Positions 50,270-59,061 of a stretch of DNA of 64,000 nucleotides are shown piece after piece; the stretch's first letter is position 1, and each line of letters starts with the position of its first letter. Under the pieces are notes generated by a model. That model saw only the letters and a list, made by a program, of their open reading frames with translations, did not search any database and was not told the DNA's origin. Source of the stretch: Amycolatopsis balhimycina FH 1894 (GTDB lineage Bacteria > Actinomycetota > Actinomycetes > Mycobacteriales > Pseudonocardiaceae); contig NZ_KB913037.1 in assembly GCF_000384295.1 (NCBI RefSeq), positions 4,598,868 to 4,662,867 on the forward strand, given 5' to 3'. Made by a program: the position numbers and the translations under genes.

Positions 50270-50878
50270 TCAGCCATGGTCCGGCACCCGCCCCTCGACG
50301 AAGTCCGCCAGCCGTTCCACGCTGCCGGGCAGCCACCAGAACCGGCGGTGGCCGCCCCGGCGTCTGCCGAGTGCCGCCAGGTGACGGCCGCGGTCGTCGT
50401 CGACGAACGCCAGCATCTCCCACGGCCGCCGCTCGCCGTCGCGGACGAGGTCCAGCTGGACGGTGCCGAGCCGGGTCCGCCGCAGGTCGTCCATCAGGTC
50501 GAGGACGAGACACTCCTGCTCGGGTTCCAGCACCCCGCGCTCGTCGGCGTCGAGGTACAGCCCCTCGCCCGGCGCCGGCGGGAGCGGAGGCAGCCGGGTG
50601 AACGCCAGCCGGAGCAGCTCGGCGACCGAGCCCGGCGAAGGCCCGGACAGGCGCAGGCCGTCCCCGGCGATGCCGAATCTCGTCCGATCGTCGAAGAACG
50701 CCGAGGTCCACGGCTCGTCGGACATCGCGACGGCCACGCCGCAGACGCCGCCGCTCCCGAGGAAGCCGGGGAGCGATTCCATCAGGTCCGTGGCGGTGGA
50801 ACTGCCGGCGGCCGCCGGCCGGACCGGCTTGAGGATCTTCGTGGTCACCGCGTGCACGGTGCGTGGTGTTTTGGTCAC
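50270..50878 (-). CDS. EspG-like paralogue 3, behind an SOS/PafBC-type promoter
   Basis: A 202-residue paralogue, shorter at the N-terminus. Shared blocks: WTSAFFDDRT, PPAPGEGLYLDADERGVL, TRLGTVQLDLV, AFVDDDRGRHLAAL and WWLPGSVERLADFV. GTG 50878 was chosen because it is placed exactly like gene 2 after an equivalent promoter; the open frame continues upstream only because the promoter has no stop. Own transcription unit, ending 38 nt before the promoter of gene 2. Confidence 0.62.
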   Translation of the reverse strand: MTKTPRTVHAVTTKILKPVRPAAAGSSTATDLMESLPGFLGSGGVCGVAVAMSDEPWTSAFFDDRTRFGIAGDGLRLSGPSPGSVAELLRLAFTRLPPLPPAPGEGLYLDADERGVLEPEQECLVLDLMDDLRRTRLGTVQLDLVRDGERRPWEMLAFVDDDRGRHLAALGRRRGGHRRFWWLPGSVERLADFVEGRVPDHG

Positions 50879-50884
50879 GCGTTC

Positions 50885-50926
50885 ATGGAACCCGGCACCA
50901 CCGACAATTTCCCGAACATCCGTTCG
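50885..50926 (-). promoter_or_regulatory. Composite SOS box + PafBC-type promoter of EspG-like gene 3
   Basis: On the minus strand: CGAACGGATGTTCG (50926-50913), a perfect LexA box palindrome; 5 nt later TTGTCGGTG (50907-50899); 8 nt later TTCCAT (50890-50885); 6 nt later GTG 50878. Spacings are the same as in the promoter at 50190-50231. Confidence 0.82.
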
Positions 50927-50949
50927 AGGTGTCACCTGAAGGTGTGACG

Positions 50950-50987
50950 TCGAAGGCCTCCCCGCCAGCAGGCGGGGAGGCCTTCGA
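50950..50987. terminator. Terminator of topA
   Basis: Perfect 17-bp stem (50950-50966 with 50971-50987, loop AGCA) 8 nt after the topA stop. It also insulates the SOS-type promoter at 50885-50926 from topA transcription. Confidence 0.9.
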
Positions 50988-50994
50988 GACGGAC

Positions 50995-53865
50995 TTACTT
51001 CGTCTTCGTCGCGGTGGAGCGCTTGGCCGTGGTCGACTTCGCGGCGGCGGCCTTCTTGGTCGTGCCCGCCTTGACCGTCTTCGCCGTCGTCGAAGCCGGC
51101 TTGCGCGCGGGCGCCTTCCGCTTCGGCGCCGGGCCCTTGGCCCGCTTCTCCGCCAGCAGCTCGGACGCCCGTTCCACGGTCAGCGACTCGATTTCGTCGC
51201 CCTTCCGCAGCGTCGCGTTGTACTCGCCGTCGGTCACGTACGGGCCGAACCGGCCGTCCTTGACCACCATCGGCTTCTTCGACACCGGGTCCTCGCCCAG
51301 CTCCTTGAGCGGCGGCTTCGCGGTCGCGGATCGGCCACGCTGCTTCGGCTCCGAGTAGATCTTCAGCGCCTCTTCGAGAGTGATCGAGAAGAGCTGGTCT
51401 TCGGTCGAGAGCGAGCGCGAGTCCGTGCCCTTCTTCAGGTACGGCCCGTAGCGCCCGTTCTGCGCCGTGATCTCGTCGCCGGACTCCGGGTCCTTGCCGA
51501 CCACGCGCGGCAGCGAAAGCAGCTTCAGCGCGTCGTCCAGGGTGATGGTCTCGATGTCCATCGACTTGAACAGCGATCCCGTACGCGGCTTCGGCGCCTT
51601 CGCCTTCGCGGCCTTCTTCTGCGCGGCCGTGGCGTCTTCGGGGATCTCGATCTCCGGCAGCACCTCGGTCACGTACGGCCCGAAGCGGCCTTCCTTCGCG
51701 ACGATCTCGTGCCCGCTCACCGAGTCGACACCCAGCGAGCGCCCCTCCTGCGGAGTCGCGAACAGCTTCTCCGCGATCTCCTGGGTGAGCTCGTCCGGCG
51801 GCAGGTCCTCCGGCAGGTTCGCGCGCTGCGAGTTCCCGTCGACCTCACGCTCCAGGTACGGCCCGTAGCGGCCGACACGGACCACGACGGTGTGCCCGTT
51901 CTCGTCGCTGAACAGCGGGATCGAGTTGATCTCGCGGGCGTCGATGTCCTCGACGCTGCCCTCGACCAGCTTCTTCAGCCCGCCCAGACGGCCGATCGAG
52001 CCGTCGACGCCCATGTCGCCGCCGAAGTAGAACTTCGACAGCCACTGCGCGCGCTGCTCGTCGCCGTTGGCGATGCGGTCGAGCTCGTCCTCCATGCCGG
52101 CGGTGAAGTCGTAGTCGACCAGCCGCTCGAAGTGCCGTTCCATCAGGCCGATCACGGCGAACGCGACCCACGACGGAACGAGCGCGGAGCCCTTCTTCCA
52201 GACGTAACCGCGATCCTGGATCGTCTTGATGATCGACGCGTACGTCGACGGGCGGCCGATGCCCAGCTCTTCCAGCTTGCTGACCAGGCTCGGCTCGGAG
52301 TACCGGGCCGGCGGCGACGTGGTGTGGCCGTCCGGGCTCAGCTCGGCCGCGGTGAGGGCCTGGTCCTTCTCGAGCACCGGCAGGCGGCTCTGCTTGTCGT
52401 CGGCCTCGCCACCGGTCTCGGTGTCGACTGCCTCGACGTACGCCTTGAGGAAGCCCGCGAAGGTGATCGTGCGGCCCGAAGCGGCGAAGGTGCACTCCTC
52501 GCCCGAAGTCGCGTTGCCGACGATGCGCACGGACATCGTGGTGCCCTTGGCGTCCGCCATCTGCGACGCGATCGTGCGCTGCCAGATCATCTCGTAGAGG
52601 CGGTACTCGTCGGTGTCCAGCTCGCTCGCGACCTGGCCCGGCGTGCGGAAGACCTCGCCCGACGGCCGGATCGCCTCGTGGGCCTCCTGCGCGTTCTTGA
52701 CCTTGCGCGTGTACTGGCGCGGCGTCGGCGAGACGTACTCCTTGCCGTACAGCTGCGTGGCCTGGCTGCGCGCGGCCGAGATCGCCGACTCCGACAGCGT
52801 CGTGGAGTCGGTACGCATATAGGTGATGTAGCCGTTCTCGTACAGCTTCTGCGCGATCCGCATGGTGCGCTCCGAGGTGAACCGCATCTTGCGGCCCGCC
52901 TCCTGCTGCAGCGTCGAGGTCATGAAGGGCGCGTACGGCTTCCGCGTGTACGGCTTCTCCTCGACGCTCGCGACCTTGAAGTCACGCTGCTTCAGCGCTT
53001 CGGCCAGGCGCCGGGCGTCGGCCTCGGCCAGCACGCGGATTTCGTTGTTCGAGGACTTGAGCTGCCCGTCCGAGCCGAAGTCACGGCCGGTGGCCAGGCG
53101 CGCGCCGTCGACGGCGACGAGCCGCGCCGGGAAGTTCCGCGGCGAAGCTTCTTCGCCGGCGTCCATGGTCGCGGAGATGTCCCAGTACGACGCCGAGGTG
53201 AAGCGCATCCGCTCGCGTTCGCGCTCGACCACGATCCGGGTCGCCACCGACTGCACGCGGCCCGCCGAGAGCTTCGGCATGACCTTCTTCCACAGCACCG
53301 GCGAGACCTCGTAGCCGTAGAGGCGGTCGAGGATGCGGCGGGTCTCCTGGGCGTCGACGAGGTCGGCGTCCAGCTCACGGGTCGAGTCGGCGGCCGCGCG
53401 GATGGCCTGCTCGGTGACCTCGTGGAAGACCATCCGGCGGACCGGGACCTTCGGCTTGAGGGTCTCGAGGAGGTGCCACGCGATGGCTTCGCCCTCGCGG
53501 TCGGGGTCCGTGGCGAGGTAGAGCTCGTCGACGTCCTTGAGCAGGCTCTTGAGCTCGGTGACCTTGGACTTCTTGTCCGGGGTGACCACGTAGAGGGCCT
53601 TGAAGCCGTTGTCGACGTCGACGCCGAGGCGCGCCCAGGCCTCGCCCTTGTACTGGGCGGGGACGTCGGCGGCACCCCGTGGCAGGTCGCGGATGTGCCC
53701 GACGGAGGACTCGACGACGTAACCGCTGCCCAGGTAGGGGGCGATCTTGCGGGCCTTCGTCGGCGACTCGACGATGACCAGCCGCCGGTGCCCGGCGCCG
53801 TTGTCCGCGCCGGCTCCGTTCTTATTGGTCCGTGCTCCTGCCACGCTGTCCTGCTCTCCGCTCAT
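50995..53865 (-). CDS. topA: DNA topoisomerase I
   Basis: Type IA enzyme relaxing negative supercoils. Product of 956 residues: TOPRIM domain at the start (LVIVESPTKARKI; DPDREGEAIAWH), active Tyr in YITYMRTDST (about residue 346), then at least four repeats of the GR(Y/F)GPY type that build the actinobacterial C-terminal domains in place of zinc fingers, and a Lys/Ala/Thr-rich tail of about 45 residues typical of the group. ATG 53865 is used; the frame extends upstream without a ribosome site. Neighbourhood with holB and the helicase is that of mycobacteria. Confidence 0.97.
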   Translation of the reverse strand: MSGEQDSVAGARTNKNGAGADNGAGHRRLVIVESPTKARKIAPYLGSGYVVESSVGHIRDLPRGAADVPAQYKGEAWARLGVDVDNGFKALYVVTPDKKSKVTELKSLLKDVDELYLATDPDREGEAIAWHLLETLKPKVPVRRMVFHEVTEQAIRAAADSTRELDADLVDAQETRRILDRLYGYEVSPVLWKKVMPKLSAGRVQSVATRIVVERERERMRFTSASYWDISATMDAGEEASPRNFPARLVAVDGARLATGRDFGSDGQLKSSNNEIRVLAEADARRLAEALKQRDFKVASVEEKPYTRKPYAPFMTSTLQQEAGRKMRFTSERTMRIAQKLYENGYITYMRTDSTTLSESAISAARSQATQLYGKEYVSPTPRQYTRKVKNAQEAHEAIRPSGEVFRTPGQVASELDTDEYRLYEMIWQRTIASQMADAKGTTMSVRIVGNATSGEECTFAASGRTITFAGFLKAYVEAVDTETGGEADDKQSRLPVLEKDQALTAAELSPDGHTTSPPARYSEPSLVSKLEELGIGRPSTYASIIKTIQDRGYVWKKGSALVPSWVAFAVIGLMERHFERLVDYDFTAGMEDELDRIANGDEQRAQWLSKFYFGGDMGVDGSIGRLGGLKKLVEGSVEDIDAREINSIPLFSDENGHTVVVRVGRYGPYLEREVDGNSQRANLPEDLPPDELTQEIAEKLFATPQEGRSLGVDSVSGHEIVAKEGRFGPYVTEVLPEIEIPEDATAAQKKAAKAKAPKPRTGSLFKSMDIETITLDDALKLLSLPRVVGKDPESGDEITAQNGRYGPYLKKGTDSRSLSTEDQLFSITLEEALKIYSEPKQRGRSATAKPPLKELGEDPVSKKPMVVKDGRFGPYVTDGEYNATLRKGDEIESLTVERASELLAEKRAKGPAPKRKAPARKPASTTAKTVKAGTTKKAAAAKSTTAKRSTATKTK

Positions 53866-54161
53866 CTCGTCCCGCCGCCGCGGGACTGCACCACGTACCC
53901 GCCAGGGGCCGCGTCTCGACCTGCCAGTGTGCACGCACTCCCGGCCCGGACGGCGCGGAGGTGGCCCAACACGCCGCCGGTCCTGTGCCCAGCGCATCGC
54001 CGCTGACCTCGGCGATGTTTCCTCAACGTACCCGTCACGTGATTTCGGACACGTCCGGCGCAGCCTAGCGGGTGACCGTCCGGATACCCTCCGTTCGACG
54101 GTGGTGGGCCCGGGGATGTCACAGCTTCACTGGTTTCCCCGTCCAGCCGAAAGGACTTGCC

Positions 54162-54968
54162 ATGACCCGACGCCTGCTCGGCGCCCTGTTCACCGCCGCG
54201 ACCGCCACAGTATTACTGGGGGCCACTCCGGCGAACGCGGCCGCGGCGAACTTCGCCGGTACCGTGGCCCTGTCCAACTGCTCGGGGTCGGTGGTCAAGC
54301 CGGCCGCGACGCCCGACTCGGCGCCCGCGCTCGTGATGTCCAACGGGCACTGCATGGAGACCGGCTTCCCCGGGCCGGGCGAGGTGATCACCAACCGCGC
54401 CTCCACCCGGGCGTTCACGCTGCTCACGGCCAGTGGCAGCACCAAGGCCACGCTCCGCGCCAAGAAGATCGTCTACGGCACGATGACCGACACCGACGTG
54501 TCGCTCTACCAGCTCACCACCACCTACGCGCAGATCAAGGCCAGCTACGGGATCTCGCCGCTCGAGCTGTCGAACGCCCATCCGGCGGCCGGCGCGGCGA
54601 TCGACGTCGTCTCCGGGTACTGGAAGCGCGTCTACTCGTGCGACATCGACGGGTTCGTCTACCGGCTGAAGGAGGGCAGCTGGACCTGGAAGGACTCGAT
54701 TCGCTACACGCCGGCTTGCCAGACCATCGGCGGCACGTCTGGCTCGCCGATCATCTCCGGCGGCAAGGTCGTCGGCGTGAACAACACCGGTAACGAGGAC
54801 GGCGAACGCTGCACGGAGAACAACCCGTGCGAGGTCGACCAGGCCGGCACCGTCACGGTGCACTACAAGACGAACTACGGGCAGGAGACCTACGGCATCC
54901 CGGCCTGCCTCACCGCGGCCAACGAAATCGCCCTCACCCAGGCCGGTTGCACGCTTCCCCGGCCCTGA
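54162..54968 (+). CDS. Secreted serine protease (chymotrypsin/V8-like)
   Basis: A 268-residue exported protein with signal peptide (LLGALFTAATATVLLGATPANA). Catalytic residues fit the trypsin fold: His in MSNGHCM, Asp in TDTDVSLYQL and Ser in TIGGTSGSPII. Four or more Cys suggest disulfides outside the cell. ATG 54162 has AAAGGA 7 nt upstream. It is divergent from topA and convergent with the WhiA-like gene. Confidence 0.88.
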   Translation: MTRRLLGALFTAATATVLLGATPANAAAANFAGTVALSNCSGSVVKPAATPDSAPALVMSNGHCMETGFPGPGEVITNRASTRAFTLLTASGSTKATLRAKKIVYGTMTDTDVSLYQLTTTYAQIKASYGISPLELSNAHPAAGAAIDVVSGYWKRVYSCDIDGFVYRLKEGSWTWKDSIRYTPACQTIGGTSGSPIISGGKVVGVNNTGNEDGERCTENNPCEVDQAGTVTVHYKTNYGQETYGIPACLTAANEIALTQAGCTLPRP

Positions 54969-54986
54969 CGCGGCTCTCGCACCCGG

Positions 54987-55643
54987 TCAGGCCGTGCTCG
55001 TCACGGCCTCCGGGTGCGACTCCGGTTGCGGCTCCGGTGCGGCCCCTGGCCACGCCGCTTCGGCGCCCGGCGGCGGCTCCCCGATCAGTTCCAGCAGCGC
55101 CTCCAACCGGCGTTTCCCGGTGACCTTGACGGCCGGGACCTCGGCCTTCGGGCCGGTCAGCTTCGCCGCGACGCCCAACGGCGTCAGCGCTTCGACCAGC
55201 CGCTCGTGCATGCCGGGGGCGAGCGGGTCGACGCCGAGGAGGTACCCCTGGGTACCGGGACGGCCGCCGGCCAGCGCCCACATCCGCAGCATCGCGCCGC
55301 TCAGGCGGAACCCCTCCGGCACCGCCTTGCCCGAGTCGTCCTCCACCGGGCCCGCGCGGCCCTCACGCAGCCACCGCAGCGCCAGCGGGAGCAGGTCGAC
55401 CCGGAACGACGTGCGCACCTGTGGGCGGCCGCAGGCGGCCTTCGACACCTGCGCGTCCGCACCGCGGCAGCGGAACTCACGCACCAGGACGTGTGCCCGC
55501 CACGGCTCCTCGACGACCACCGACAGCCGGGCGGCCGTGCGCCCGAAGCCGGTGATCTGGCCGTGGCAGCACAACAGGCCGGCCAGGTCGCCCAGGCCCG
55601 GCCCGCTGGCCTCGGCGGAGAAGAGCGAGATCGTCCGATCCAC
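54987..55643 (-). CDS. WhiA-like protein without C-terminal HTH
   Basis: A 218-residue protein whose first 180 residues follow the order of WhiA's N-terminal LAGLIDADG-like module: LAGLLCCHGQI, RLSVVVEE, HVLVREFRCRG, RTSFRVDLL and VTGKRRLEALLELIGE. The DNA-binding C-terminal domain of WhiA is missing and a Pro/Glu tail takes its place. WhiA controls cell division and sporulation genes with WhiB. This paralogue may modulate that pathway or be unrelated in function. The relation is a pattern-level judgement. Confidence 0.5.
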   Translation of the reverse strand: MDRTISLFSAEASGPGLGDLAGLLCCHGQITGFGRTAARLSVVVEEPWRAHVLVREFRCRGADAQVSKAACGRPQVRTSFRVDLLPLALRWLREGRAGPVEDDSGKAVPEGFRLSGAMLRMWALAGGRPGTQGYLLGVDPLAPGMHERLVEALTPLGVAAKLTGPKAEVPAVKVTGKRRLEALLELIGEPPPGAEAAWPGAAPEPQPESHPEAVTSTA

Positions 55644-55694
55644 CGCGACATACTAGAACACAAGTTCGATTCGCGGCAGGTCTCGGGCCGATCT

Positions 55695-56285
55695 TCATCC
55701 GGCAGGCTGATCCAGCCGGCGGCAGGCCGGAGCGCGCTGCCCCGCCGCCGCCAAGGCCGGGATGTCCTTGAGGCCCTTGAAGTAGTCGAGCGCGTCGATG
55801 CGGTCGAGCGCCGCCCTGGCCTGGCCGAGGGCCTCCTTCGTCGCGGCCGCGTCGCCGCGGACCCGCTCGATGCGCTCACGGGCGTTCTCGGCCTGGGCGC
55901 GGATCTCGGCGAACTGCCTGATGACGGCCTCGCGACCGCCGTCCGCCGACGGCACCGGCGGCGCACCGAGCGCGTTCAGCCCGGCCAGGCTCCGGTCGAG
56001 CCCGCCGACGACCGACGAAAGGAGGTCGCTGGACGTCCGGGACGCTTGCTGCGGCGTGCTCGGGTCGACGGCGGGCAGCGCCGCGAGCGTGCGGACCAGG
56101 AGCGTCATCGCGTCGCAGTAGGCGTCCGCCCACGTGGCCGCCGGATCGGCCGGGGGCACCCCGGTCGTCACCGAAAGACCCCCGTCCCGCGGCGGCGCCG
56201 GCACCGCGGACGGCTGCCCGCACCCGGCGAGACCGATGGCGATCGTCGTTGTCAGGGCGGCGAAAACGGTCGACCGCTGCCGCAC
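55695..56285 (-). CDS. Putative lipoprotein
   Basis: A 196-residue exported protein with lipobox LAGC (IAIGLAGCGQPS) at about residue 20, a short Pro-rich linker and a helical domain (TWADAYCDAMTLLVRTLAALPAV to the end) with two Cys that may form a disulfide. GTG 56285 has AGGAGG 9 nt upstream. No family is recognised. Confidence 0.8.
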   Translation of the reverse strand: MRQRSTVFAALTTTIAIGLAGCGQPSAVPAPPRDGGLSVTTGVPPADPAATWADAYCDAMTLLVRTLAALPAVDPSTPQQASRTSSDLLSSVVGGLDRSLAGLNALGAPPVPSADGGREAVIRQFAEIRAQAENARERIERVRGDAAATKEALGQARAALDRIDALDYFKGLKDIPALAAAGQRAPACRRLDQPAG

Positions 56286-56393
56286 CCGCGTACCTCCTGC
56301 CCGACGACGTCCCGGCAGCCCCGACGGTACCGACTCGGTGCTGCTTCGCAAGTCGCCGGGCCTTTCTGGGATGACCTGACCGGACCGGGCAAG

Positions 56394-56433
56394 CCCCGGG
56401 CCCGGCACGCGTCGCCGCGCACCGGGCCCGGGG
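56394..56433. terminator. Terminator of hppA
   Basis: Perfect 12-bp GC stem (56394-56405 with 56422-56433, 16-nt loop) 17 nt after the hppA stop. Confidence 0.75.
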
Positions 56434-56450
56434 TCACCTGGGAGCCGGAC

Positions 56451-58748
56451 TCAGGCCTTGATCTCCGTCGGGGTGTCGGAGAGAACCGTCCCCCGCCGCT
56501 TCGACACCACGATCGCCGCCACGATGATCGCGACCGCGACCAGCGAGATGATGATGCGGACCGCGGCGTTCTCGTCCGGGCCGATCGAGAACTGCACGAC
56601 GGCCGGCGCGATCAGCACGGAGACCAGGTTCATCACCTTGATCAGCGGGTTGATCGCCGGGCCGGCGGTGTCCTTGAACGGGTCACCCACGGTGTCACCG
56701 ATGATGGTGGCCTCGTGCGCGGACGAGCCCTTGCCGCCGTGGTTGCCGTCCTCGACCAGCTTCTTCGCGTTGTCCCACGCGCCACCGGAGTTGGCGAGGA
56801 AGATCGCCATCAGGGTGCCGCAGGCGATCGCGCCGGCCAGGTAGCCGGCGAGTGCGCCGGTGCCCAGGCCGAACCCGACCGCGATCGGGGCGAAGACCGC
56901 CAGCAGACCCGGCGTCGTCAGCTCACGCAGCGAGTCACGCGTGACGATGTCGACGACCTTGCCGTACTCGGGGCGGGTGGTGCCCTCCATGATGCCCGGG
57001 ATGTCGCGGAACTGGCGGCGCACTTCGTAGACGACCGCGCCGGCGGCCCGGGACACCGCGTTGACCGCGAGACCGGAGAACATGAACACCACGGCCGCGC
57101 CGATGATCACGCCGACCAGCGTGTTCGGGCTGACGATCGTGTTGGTGAAGGACTTGGCCGCGTCGAGGCCGGTGGCCACGCCGTTACCCATGCCCGACAG
57201 CGTCTTCGTGATCGCGTCCGAGTAGGAGCCGAAGAGCGCGGTCGCCGCGAGGACGGCGGTCGCGATCGCGATGCCCTTGGTGATGGCCTTGGTGGTGTTG
57301 CCCACCGCGTCCAGCTCGGTCAGGATCTGCGCGGCCTTCTCGTCGACGTCACCGGACATCTCGGCGATGCCCTGCGCGTTGTCCGAAACCGGGCCGAAGG
57401 TGTCCATCGCGACGATGACGCCGACGGTGGTCAGCAGACCGGTACCGGCCAGCGCCACGGCGAACAGCGCGACGCCGCCGCCCAGCAGGTACGCGCCGAA
57501 CACGGCCGCGCCGATCACCAGCGCGGTGTACACAGCGGACTCGAACCCGACCGAGATGCCGGAGAGGATGACGGTCGCGCCGCCGGTCTCCGACGTCTGC
57601 GCGACGTCCTTGACCGGCTTGTACTCGGTGCCGGTGTAGTAGCCGGTCAGCTTCAGGATGACCGCGGCGAGCACGATGCCGATGATCACCGCGACGGTCG
57701 CGATGACCGCCGGGTTGCCCGCGGTGCTCGCGAAGTCCACGCCGAAGTCGGAGAAGCTGCTCGGCAGGTAGACGAACGCCGCGATCGCCGACAGGACCGC
57801 GGAAATGACCGCGGAGATGTAGAAGGAGCGGTTGATCGTGACCAGGCCGCCCTCGCCGACGCGCGCCTTCGTGATGTAGACGCCGATCACGGCCGTGATG
57901 ACACCGATGGCCGGCACGATCAGCGGGAAGATCAGGCCGTGCACGCCGAAGGCAGTGCTGCCCAGGATCAGCGCGGCGACCAGCATGACGGCGTAGGACT
58001 CGAAGAGGTCCGCGGCCATGCCGGCGCAGTCGCCGACGTTGTCACCCACGTTGTCCGCGATGGTCGCGGCGTTGCGGGGGTCGTCCTCTGGGATGCCCTG
58101 CTCGACCTTGCCGACCAGGTCCGCGCCGACGTCCGCGGCCTTGGTGAAGATGCCGCCGCCGACACGCATGAACATCGCGATCAGCGCGGCGCCGAAACCG
58201 AAGCCCTCCAGCACCTTGGGTGCCTGACCGGTGTAGACCAGTACGACGACCGCGGCACCGAAGAGGCCGAGGCCGACGGTGATCATGCCGACCACACCAC
58301 CGGTGCGGAACGCCACGCGCATCGCGACCTCGCGGCCGCCTTCTTCGCGCGACGCGGCGGCCACGCGCAGGTTCGCCTGCGTGGCCAGCCACATGCCGAG
58401 GTAACCGATCGCGAACGAGAACGCCGCACCGACCAGGAAGAAGATCGAACGGCCGATCTTCTCGTTCCAGTCGTCGGCGGGAAGTGCGAAAAGCAGGAGG
58501 AACACGATCACGCCGAAAATGGCGAGGGTGTTCCGCTGCCGCTTGAGATATGCGGCCGCGCCTTCCTGCACCGCCTTGGCGATGTCCTGCATCTTGGCGG
58601 TGCCCTGGCCCGCGGCCAGCACCTCCTTGAGCAGGACGTAGCCGATGACGAGTGCGGCAAGCGCGACCACGGCGACTACACCGACAATCGTGTAGCCACC
58701 TCCGGAGAGCGTGATGGACCCGCCCTCCGCGAGGAACTGCCGTGACAT
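56451..58748 (-). CDS. hppA: K+-independent membrane-bound proton-pumping pyrophosphatase
   Basis: Integral membrane pump of 765 residues coupling PPi hydrolysis to proton export. The catalytic motif DVGADLVGK (about residue 205) and the acidic DNVGDNVGDCAG block are present, with about 16 hydrophobic helices. The motif GNTTKAITKG (about residue 482) has Lys where K+-dependent enzymes have Ala, which marks the K+-independent class. ATG 58748. Co-exists with soluble Ppa in this window. Confidence 0.97.
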   Translation of the reverse strand: MSRQFLAEGGSITLSGGGYTIVGVVAVVALAALVIGYVLLKEVLAAGQGTAKMQDIAKAVQEGAAAYLKRQRNTLAIFGVIVFLLLFALPADDWNEKIGRSIFFLVGAAFSFAIGYLGMWLATQANLRVAAASREEGGREVAMRVAFRTGGVVGMITVGLGLFGAAVVVLVYTGQAPKVLEGFGFGAALIAMFMRVGGGIFTKAADVGADLVGKVEQGIPEDDPRNAATIADNVGDNVGDCAGMAADLFESYAVMLVAALILGSTAFGVHGLIFPLIVPAIGVITAVIGVYITKARVGEGGLVTINRSFYISAVISAVLSAIAAFVYLPSSFSDFGVDFASTAGNPAVIATVAVIIGIVLAAVILKLTGYYTGTEYKPVKDVAQTSETGGATVILSGISVGFESAVYTALVIGAAVFGAYLLGGGVALFAVALAGTGLLTTVGVIVAMDTFGPVSDNAQGIAEMSGDVDEKAAQILTELDAVGNTTKAITKGIAIATAVLAATALFGSYSDAITKTLSGMGNGVATGLDAAKSFTNTIVSPNTLVGVIIGAAVVFMFSGLAVNAVSRAAGAVVYEVRRQFRDIPGIMEGTTRPEYGKVVDIVTRDSLRELTTPGLLAVFAPIAVGFGLGTGALAGYLAGAIACGTLMAIFLANSGGAWDNAKKLVEDGNHGGKGSSAHEATIIGDTVGDPFKDTAGPAINPLIKVMNLVSVLIAPAVVQFSIGPDENAAVRIIISLVAVAIIVAAIVVSKRRGTVLSDTPTEIKA

Positions 58749-59061
58749 TCGTCCTCCAGGAGACGTCGCCGTGCGCCAGCGTCGACGGCAAGCCGAGGGT
58801 TCGACACGGCCGGCGCTGGCATGGACCCTGTACCGAGCGACACGCTAGCCGGGCAGCAATGCACGTCTCACATGACGCTCACCACAGAGGGTGTGGATTG
58901 CGGGAGTGTATTGGTACTGCAACCAGCGTCTTCACGCCGTCCCGGTGACGGTACATTCCGTTACCCTGTGAGCCTCCTCACTTGATCGATCACTCATGCG
59001 CCGATCCGTTGCCGCCGTTGGGGATGCGAGAACTGTCGGACCCCTGTGCCAAGCTCGGCGG

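Noticed and set aside
50879..50935. Similar N-terminal peptides (TPRTDVREIVG and TPTRTNVREIVG) in front of EspG-like genes 3 and 2
   Set aside because: The similarity is explained by the shared promoter elements at DNA level; the GTG starts lie after the -10 hexamers.
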